Below, piece after piece: positions 56,721-64,000 of a DNA stretch of 64,000 nucleotides. Source of the stretch: Arcuatula senhousia (taxonomy: Eukaryota; Mollusca; Bivalvia; Mytilida; Mytilidae); NCBI GenBank assembly GCA_963971305.1, contig OZ020308.1, forward strand, positions 25,387,275 through 25,451,274, in the 5' to 3' direction. Position numbers and translations under genes: made by a program. The notes under the pieces were generated by a model. That model was not told where the DNA came from. It saw only the letters and a list, made by a program, of their open reading frames with translations, and ran no database searches. How positions within the stretch are numbered: position 1 is the stretch's first letter; every line of letters starts with the position of its first letter.

Positions 56721-57294
56721 TTTTTATGCCTCCGCGACGACATGTCGGGGGGGCATTAAGTTTTACTCATGTCTGTCCGTCCCTACGAATTTCCATCAAG
56801 CTTTTCTAAGAAACTGTTCAAGATAATGATTTGACACTTAATAGGATGGTTCAGTATGACAAATTGTATGTACTAAGCAATTTTCAGATCTGTCGGACAT
56901 CTACTTCCTGTTTTGGACTTAGGCGGATGTGAAAATAGGTGAACATGATATGAAAATTTCTGTCAAGCTTTTTTCAGGAACTGTATACCAGAATGATTTG
57001 AAACTAAGTAGAATGGTTCAGTATGACAAACTACGTCCTAAGCAATTATCAGACCTGTTGGACATCTACTTCCTGTTTAGGAGTTAGGCCAATGTGAAAA
57101 AGGTGAACATGATATGAAAATTTCCGTCAAGCTTTTCTCAGGAACTGTATTTTAGAATGATTTGAAACTTGGTAAGATGGTTCAGTATGACATAGTGTAC
57201 GTCCTAAGCAATTTTTAGACCTGTTGGACATCTTCCTGTTTGGGGCCTAGCGGGGGCATCTTTGTCCCATGGACACATTCTTTCTTTATTTTTC
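56721..57294 (+). repeat. Family G hairpin-headed repeat, three units
   Basis: Head TTTTTATGCCTCCGCGACGA with GTCGGGGGGGCATTAAG, then TGTCTGTCCGTCC. Three units of about 160 bp are marked by TCAAGCTTTTCT, GATTTGAAACTTGGTAAG, ATGGTTCAGTATGACA and GACATCTACTTCCTGTT. The 3' end has the inverted head arm GCGGGGGCATC and the hairpin TGTCCCATGGACA, then CATTCTTTC. Confidence 0.85.
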
Positions 57295-57731
57295 CTTTTG
57301 GCCTTAAAAATTGAAGATGAAAGAACTATAAATGCACTTAAATCATTGTAAATAGGAAGTGTGACTGTCAACTTGGAATGATGAACTATTCTAGGTTCAA
57401 CATAGTTCAGTGTGCATTATAGATAAATTTGGTTTTATTTGTAAGGGCTATAGATCTGTATTAAACTTTTATTGATTACTGTGATTTCATTTAACATTTT
57501 TGAGAGTATCAAACATTTTTCAGATGGGTTTTAACATTTTTTGATAGCTGAAGTCTCATGGAAGTTAAAGTTATTCATATATTACAAAATCTTGTGAGTT
57601 TCAACTTGGAAATAATGGATTGCCTCACAGTGGCCTTTAGTATTTGTCAAGGGAGGGGGGAAACCACTGAGACATGTGAGAGGTGGAGAAAAAGAACCCG
57701 TTTTGGTGGGTTTTGATGCATTCTTAGAATG

Positions 57732-58345
57732 TTTTTATACCCCGCCAACAAAGTTGGGGGGGCATATATTTTTTCGGTCAGAGTCTGTTCGTCTGTCCTT
57801 CCGTCCGTCACACTTAAGTTTTCCGCACTTTTTTTTGACATCCTTGCATATATTCAAAAGATTTTTGGTATGTAAGGTCTACCATGATGAGTAACTGGTC
57901 AAGTTTGAGTTTTGTTCTGGTCCACTGATTTTGACCTGAATTATTGCCCTTGGACTTAGCAAATTTTGTAAAAATAACAGTTTTCCACACTTTTTTTTTG
58001 ACATCCTTGCATATATTCAAAAGATTTTTGGTATGTGAGTTACAGGTCAAGTTTGAGTTTTGTTTCGGTCCACTGTTTTTGACCTAACTTACGGCCCTTG
58101 GACTTAGTAAAGTTTGTAAAAATAACAGTTTTCCTGACTTTTTTTTTGACATCCTTGTATATATTCAAAAGATTTTTAGTGTATGAGTCTACCATGATGA
58201 GTTACAGGTCAAGTGTTAGTTTCGTTGTTGTCCACTGATTTTGACCTAAAATAGGACCCTTGGACTTGGCAAATTTTGTAAAAATAACAGTTTTATTTTA
58301 TTTTCCAGCAGGGCATCAGTGTCATCTTGACACATTTCCTTGTTC
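57732..58345 (+). repeat. Family H hairpin-headed repeat, three units
   Basis: Head TTTTTATACCCCGCCAACAA with AGTTGGGGGGGCATATA, then CTGTCCTTCCGTCCGTC. Three units of about 165-180 bp have TTGACATCCTTGCATATATT, AAAAGATTTTTGGTATGT and TGGTCCACTG. The 3' end has the hairpin TGTCATCTTGACA followed by CATTTCCTTGTT. Confidence 0.85.
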
Positions 58346-61121
58346 GTTTTATTTTTTTGTAAAATGGGTTGAGATTGCACTTTGTTCTTATGGCCTTAAC
58401 GTATCAATTGCCTGTGACAGTTCAGTTTTGGACAGGGCACCGTATTATTTTCCAAAATTGCTGTTATTGTAGCATCAGTATAAAATATATGTTGTATTTT
58501 CATAGGTTAACTTTTTAAAGACAAGTTTTGTACTCCGATGAACAAAATCTTGGGTATAATTTTTTCTAGGGCTTGTCAAAATCGACTGGTCCACATTAGA
58601 GGTGACCAGCTGTTTTCAAATGAGATTTTTGATCATTTAAATCTTGAAGTGTTATTTCATTAGTCTGTAAAGAGCCCAGATTTTTGAAACTTATTTCAAC
58701 AATAAGTAAAATTTGATTTGACGAAAAGGGAGTACAGTTATTCTGCAGTAATTAAGAAAATATTTTTGTTTTATCAGTCCATTAGTATCTTATTTTTCAC
58801 AAAATGTCTGTATATTGTCAGAATTGAAATCTGATCAGACATATTTATCTTGTATCTTCAAGGGTCAATCCAATGTCATTTTGATTTTGATAAGGATTTA
58901 GATCTATTTTAAGATATGTAAGATGTTTAATAAAAAAAAATCCTAATGTCCTTTAAAAAATATTTTTACACTACAAAACGTCAGTATAATACTGTACTAT
59001 ATATAACATTTTACTGATAGTAAGAACTTTATTTTATTATTCAGAGGTCATAAATCATTTATGTGAATATAATAGCACTACTAGGAACAATATGTTTTTC
59101 TTCTACTGTATAGATGAGTGAGTTGAGTCCAAAATTTTTTCTTATATTTTTAAAGGGCTTAAGCTTTATTTCTCAGAAGATAAATTATTTTACCCAAGGC
59201 ATGTCTGCCTATTGTTGAAAGTAGTAGTAAATAGTATCCTAGAAGTGGAAAGGTAAAGGGTTGTTGTGCTATACTTAGGAAATGAATTGTATTTCACAGT
59301 TGAGGAAGTACAGTGTGAACAATACAAATACAGTTACTCATTTCCATAATTTTCTCAAAATAAACCATAAATGGATATGGATGATATTTAATGCATTAAC
59401 TATAATATCTCATTAAGGAAGTTTACAATTAACTACCGATTTCAAGTGCTACACCAGCGTATACATGTATTGATCTTCAGGAAGTAAGTCATTCAGTTTT
59501 TATAAACAATTTATTTGATTTATATTACTGTTGGATTAAGGCAATTTGTAATATATACTAAATAGTCTTCATAACATTTTTATTTTGAAAGCCCCTCCTC
59601 TGAATATTATTTGCACTCCTGTTGAATATTATTTGCACTCCTGTTGTATATAATAGTTAAAATAGACTACTTTAAAGATGTGTTAAAAAACATTAGTATA
59701 TATATTTTTTTTGTGTGGCCAGGATGGGCATAGGATAGTAATATTTTGATTAATACCCATGTTTTTATGCACATGATGGATGTTAATTTTTTGTCTGACG
59801 TCTTTTTTATATTTTCGTGCCCTACCTATCTACTCAAGTAGAGTGGGGAAAAGTGTTTGTGTCTTTTCGTTCATCTTTCCATCTTAAATCTGGTTAATAC
59901 TTAAAGTTTTAGTTTATTTTCCTTGTTGCATAATCATGATAATGCAAGGTGGGGTACTATAGATGGCCATTTAGACTCTGATCTCACCTGCTTAAATTTT
60001 ATACATGTTTCAGCCATAATAAGTTTACATTGATATAATGCATCTATTTTCTATAAAGCTGATTCAATGATATGTACTGATCAATAATTACTCGATCTAT
60101 ATATTAATAAAAAGAACAATTAACACACAGATTATATTGTATATACAAAGTCCTTTGATTACAAAAAATAGATATAAATTGATCTCCCAAAGAAGCAGCT
60201 GTTCATCAGCTGTTTTCTAACATTAAAATATTTGTGGTTAACAATATCCTTATGTAATAAATGAATCATAATAAACTATGACAAGTATGCTTAATAAAAG
60301 TGCATGATCGGTCTATCCTTGCATGGTGTAGAGAATTTAATGATTTTAATGTAAGTCAAGGTAAGAAATATAAGAATTAGTAATTTTGTATGTTGGATTT
60401 TATATTTTAAAATGGATGTATAAAACAGTGGAAACTTAGTAGTATAATAGATATATAGGTTAGTCTTCATATAAACATGATAAACATGGTACATGTAATT
60501 GTCTGAATGCTGCACAAACTTCAAAATAATGACCAAAGCTTTTTTTGTGCTATTCATATATAAACATTAACCCATAGGTGGATTAAGCACTGGCTGGTGT
60601 GCCAAGCGCCCCCTCCTGTTTGACAGGAAAATTTGGTTAGAAACTGTATGAAACAAGAGGTCCCAGAAGATTTTTTTTTAAATGCGCGCCCTCCTGTTTT
60701 AAAATTTCTGGAGCCACAGTTACCTGTATTTGTATTCCACTCTTTTGACATTCAACTTTTGTCTAATCCCAAGTATTATTATTGACCAAACTAATACAAT
60801 TACCAGACTCGGCTTGTTGATATTTTTCAGATCGTATTCCACAAAATTACTTTTAAATGATAAACAATGCAGGGTGTGGTATAAAGCGTGAAACTCTTAA
60901 CATACATGTATTGTCTTATTGTGTAACCAACCTATATATTAAAGTGAAATATGTACATTTCCTGAAGAAAACTTGTATCTGAATATGAATAAGAAATTGG
61001 CTGATTTCCTAAGAAAACTTGTATGTAGATATGAACACTTATAGTTGTTAAACTTTCATTTTCCCATGGCATTGACTACTTAAAGATTTATAATAATTTT
61101 CAATAAATTTTTATGTTACAG
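58346..61121. other. DNA upstream of the first myosin coding exon
   Basis: AT-rich. It holds a worn hairpin repeat at 59815-59960 (GTGCCCTACCTATCTACTCA, GTAGAGTGGGG) and a decayed MITE at 60577-60716. I find no exon I would defend. Confidence 0.4.
60577..60716. mobile_element. Diverged copy of the 12323-12458 MITE
   Basis: TAGGTGGATTAAGCACTGG on the left and TTTCTGGAGCCACAG on the right, with GCGCCCCCTCCTG, AAAATTTGGTTAGAAA and GCGCGCCCTCCTG between. It has the same layout as 12323-12458 with decayed ends. Confidence 0.55.
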
Positions 61122-61145
61122 ATAACTGATGTTAAGGCCTGAATA

Positions 61146-61271
61146 ATGGAGAACGAACTGACAAAGAGGGACCATATAGGGGTCCAGGATTTTGTGTTGC
61201 TAGAGAACTACACCCACCCAGAGGCCTTCGTTGATAACCTTAAGAAAAGATTCACAGAAAATCTCATTTAT
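61146..61271 (+). CDS. MYO1C/H-like coding exon 1
   Basis: Residues 1-42, ending RFTENLIY at donor TAT/GTAAGG, phase 0. The exon starts at 61122 with 24 bases of 5' UTR. Confidence 0.93.
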
Positions 61272-63117
61272 GTAAGGCTTCAGAAATTGTGCTTTGAAAA
61301 TCATACTATCATGTGATCACTAAAAAGTATTTTCTTCTTTTAGAAAATGTTTTAAGAAAATCTCATCTGTGTTAGGTTTTTGTCTCGCCTGCGACGAATA
61401 GTCGCGGAAGGCGAGACATAGGTATTACTTTCCGGCGACGGCGGCGGCGTAAACTTTTTTGTAAGACTTTTGTGGACAATGAATTGCTTGAAAAGTATAA
61501 TAGCTAGGCATCTGATATTTGGTATACAGACAGTTCAGGTTATGGTCTACGCAACTGTCACCATGCCGTTTGACCCTGACCCCATTTTCACGCTCCAGTG
61601 ACTCTGTGAACTTAGGTTTTTTTTCAGGCCGTAAACTTTTTTGTAAGACTTTTGTGGACGATGAATTGCTTGAAAAGTATAATAGCTAGGCATCTGATAT
61701 TTGGTATACAGACAGTTCAGGTTATGGTCTATGCAACTGTCACCATGCCGTTTGACCCTGACCCCATTTTCACGCTCCAGTGACTCTGTGAACTTAGGTC
61801 TTTTTTCAGGCCGTAAACTTTTTTGTAAGACTTTTGTGGACGATGAATTGCTTGAAAAGTATAATAGCTAGGCATCTGATATTTCGAATACAGACAGTTC
61901 AGGTTATGGTCTACGCAACTGTCCCCATGCCGTTTGACCCTGACCCCATTTTCACGCTCCAGTGACTCTGTGAACTTAGGTCTTTTTTCAGGCCATAAAC
62001 TTTTTTGTAAGACTTTTGTGGACGATGAATTGCTTGAAAAGTATAATAGCTAGGCATCTGATATTTAGTATACAGACAGTTTAGGTTATGGTCCATGCAA
62101 CTGTCACCATGCTGTGTGACCCTGACCCCATTTTCACGCTCCAGTGACTCTGTGAACTTAGGTGTTTTTCAGGCCAAAAAACTTTTTTGTAAGACTTTTA
62201 TGGAAGATGAATTGCTTGAAAAGTATAATAGCTAGGCATCTGATATTGGGTAAACAGACAGTTGCAGTTAAGGACAACGCAACTGTCACCATGCCATGTG
62301 ACCATGACCCCATTTTTATGCTCCAGTGACTCTGTGAACTTAGGTCTTTTTTCAGACAGAAAACTTTTTGTAATACTTGTGTGGATAATGGATTGCTTGA
62401 ATAGTATAATAACTAGGCATCTGTTATTAGGTATACTGACACTTTTTGTGTTTATATCAAGAAATGAAAGCTTAGGTAGTTGATTTTAGTGATGGTGCCG
62501 GCAGGCGAGACATACTTTTAGTGGCCACACTTGTTGAAATTCAGCTTTTAAAGTCTTTCATTGAAATTGAGGAACTGTATTCACTTTGACATACTTTTCT
62601 TATACATGTAATATTAAACTTGTCCAGCAAACCATTCAGCTTCAGGTAGGGGTCTCATATGGTTTATAGATGCATTTTCAGTCAGGTCTGTTGCTTACCT
62701 ACTTCCTTTTTAACAAGCCTTAGAATTTTTGCCACTTGGTGGGACCCCATGAATTTTGTTCTGTTAAGCTTTAGAATATTTTAAAGAATAAAAAAATGGG
62801 ACTTGAAGACATGTTTTGGCTAAGACAGGATTTCAGTTTTTTCAGAAGTGTTTGTAGATTAGGTTTCACAGTATAAAGTTTTCACATATTTTTTTCCAGA
62901 TGCACAGTTAACAAACAGAATATGTTCAACAACACTGTTGATATTTAAAGTTTATAATTATTGATAGTATTTAGTTAACTTTCAATTCGATTTTATTCTA
63001 GACATACATAGGACCAGTTTTGGTATCAGTTAACCCTTATCATCAGCTTGATATTTACAATGAAGAATTCATACACACTTACAGAAATGTCAACTTCTAT
63101 GAACTGCCACCCCACAT
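61146..63117 (+). CDS. Unconventional myosin-I, MYO1C/MYO1H type, 5' part
   Basis: Class I myosins are single-headed, membrane-binding actin motors in vesicle traffic and membrane tension. Coding exons 61146-61271 and 63002-63117 give the first 80 residues of the motor domain; the gene continues off the right edge (family total is about 1,000-1,060). [20 protein letters not shown] is very close to the vertebrate MYO1C start ([14 protein letters not shown]). Exon 2 reads [19 protein letters not shown] and NFYELPPH, the conserved N-terminal motor signature before the P-loop. The first coding exon begins at acceptor TTACAG/ATAACT (61122). An in-frame TGA at 61140-61142, just before the ATG, rules out an N-terminal extension through this exon. 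MYO1C and MYO1H cannot be separated from 80 residues. Confidence 0.93.
61376..62535 (+). repeat. Family I hairpin-headed repeat, six tandem units, in myosin intron
   Basis: Head TTTTTGTCTCGCCTGCGACG with GTCGCGGAAGGCGAGAC, then CGGCGACGGCGGCGGCG. Six units of about 182 bp start at 61449, 61631, 61813, 61995, 62177 and 62358 (GTAAACTTTTTTGTAAGACT, CATCTGATATTTGGTATACA, CACGCTCCAGTGACTCTG). The first three are nearly identical. The 3' end has the inverted head arm GCAGGCGAGA, a short hairpin GTGGCCAC and ACTTGTT. Confidence 0.9.
62638..62725 (+). repeat. Relic family C monomer in the myosin intron
   Basis: CTTCAGGTAGGGGTCTCATA, CAGTCAGGTCTGTTGCTTAC and CTACTTCCTTTTTAACAAGC match the family C monomer in its forward orientation. 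No head or end. Confidence 0.65.
63002..63117 (+). CDS. MYO1C/H-like coding exon 2
   Basis: Residues 43-80 plus two bases. Acceptor ATTCTAG/ACATAC, donor CAT/GTAAGT. The next residue is probably Ile (HIF in the family). Confidence 0.95.
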
Positions 63118-63144
63118 GTAAGTCATACCTAAGCTATATTTGAT

Positions 63145-63400
63145 TTATTATGTCCCCTTCAATGTGTTGCAAAGTCACTTTGACACTGTGTCGTCCAGCG
63201 TCTTGCATCCTGCGGCATCACAGAAATTTCTGTCACAGTTTTCTGGGCATCTACATGTCACAGCCTCTTGATATTTGGTATATACATGTAGATTCCTCCT
63301 ATAGTACTTTATAGTGTGAAGTGATTTTATGCCCATAACTCATCTACTTCCTGTTCACTGAATATTTTAAGATGCAGGCAATATGTGTCTTCTTTGGAAG
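63145..63400 (+). repeat. Worn hairpin-headed repeat fragment after myosin exon 2
   Basis: TTATTATGTCCCCTTCAATG, TGTGTCGTCCAGCGTCTTGC, then CTCTTGATATTTGGTATATA and CATCTACTTCCTGTTCAC. This is one unit with the shared core motif; the hairpin is decayed. Confidence 0.6.
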
Positions 63401-63477
63401 ACTGCCATTTAGTCTTAAATGCTGCTCTTAAAAATTGATTTAGAACAGGGTTAACTATATTTTACAATTCAAAATGG

Positions 63478-63568
63478 TATTATACAAAAACAAACAGTAC
63501 TATACAAAAAAACAAACAGTACTATACAAAAAAAACAAACGGTACTATACAAAAAAAACAAACAATTT
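63478..63568. repeat. 22-bp minisatellite, four copies
   Basis: Tandem units like ACTATACAAAAAAACAAACA with growing A-runs, in the myosin intron. Confidence 0.8.
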
Positions 63569-64000
63569 TTTTTATTGCTAATCACAGCGCCCAAAAAGAG
63601 CAGAGTAATCACAGAAAATTACGATATACAGTACATTATGCTTGATTATAATGATTGGTTGGATATATTACCCCCCCTTTTAAAAGACTAAGCCAACATA
63701 GGCACAAGACTCAATCCAATAATATACTTACTTTGGGGTTGGCTCTCCACATGTAACCATGACATGTGATTTTGACCTCATTTACATGCTTGGAACCACA
63801 AAAAATTTCATTGCATACATATGCTTCAAATGTATGACTTTTGGTATGAATTAACCTGAACACTAAATAACATCTGCAGTATCCAGAACATTTAACATTG
63901 GCCACAAATAATCAGTTTGGGAACTTTGAAATTTGACCTATGATAATAGCAATGTGTATATTCTTCCATAAATTGGCTGTTTTTAGTTGAGTTGACCAGT

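Noticed and set aside
1..64000. tRNA genes, rRNA genes or CRISPR arrays
   Set aside because: I saw no tRNA cloverleaf with intact A and B boxes, no rRNA sequence, and the tandem repeats are adjacent units without spacers.

Overview
The window is animal nuclear DNA, most likely from a bivalve mollusc of the mussel type. It is AT-rich, its genes are split by GT-AG introns, and it is crowded with interspersed repeats of a kind known from bivalves. The palindrome TACATGTA is strikingly common, and some repeat fragments (for example 34320-34660) resemble sequence I associate with Mytilus genomes. The species is an inference. Six genes can be read at protein level. From left to right they are: TPCN1 (minus, first 12 coding exons, 582-12668, gene continues off the left edge); DRC10/IQCD (plus, complete, four exons, 13077-17880); BOLA2-like (minus, complete, three exons, 20937-22667); a SELENOO-family protein AMPylase (plus, complete, two exons, 22874-25989); a single-exon secreted PAN plus fucolectin-like (F5/8C) protein (plus, 40873-41751); and a class I myosin of the MYO1C/MYO1H group (plus, first two coding exons, 61146-63117, gene continues off the right edge).

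There are two head-to-head gene pairs. TPCN1 and DRC10 start 408 bp apart, and from general knowledge the same two genes are divergent neighbours on human 12q24. BOLA2 and the SELENOO homologue start about 206 bp apart. TPCN1 encodes an endolysosomal two-pore cation channel, DRC10 a ciliary nexin-dynein regulatory subunit, BOLA2 a glutaredoxin-partner iron-sulfur protein, and SELENOO a redox-linked pseudokinase that AMPylates proteins. The SELENOO copy has Cys where vertebrates have selenocysteine and begins with a hydrophobic leader. A possible small gene on the plus strand (candidate exons at 50405, 52119 and 55938) lies behind an E2F/CHR-like promoter, but I cannot identify it.

Region 26000-35400 is almost entirely nested repeats. 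Region 38154-40566 is a transposon-like element with terminal inverted repeats. Region 45130-48745 is a pile of broken non-LTR retrotransposons, two of them head to head. Region 48786-50272 is another repeat inserted in a LINE tail. The rest of the right half is intergenic or intronic DNA with scattered repeat arrays.

The most interesting system is a superfamily of non-autonomous repeats. At least eight families, labelled A to I here, have unrelated sequence but the same plan. Each has a 5' two-tier hairpin head, then a GTCCGTC- or GTCGTC-rich stretch, then one to ten copies of a monomer of about 120-180 bp. An inverted copy of the head arm follows, then a small terminal hairpin and a pyrimidine-rich end. 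Several families also share a core motif near GATATTTGGTATA. The plan resembles what is known of Helentron-associated elements with sub-terminal inverted repeats and central tandem repeats, but the head-swapping between families deserves study.
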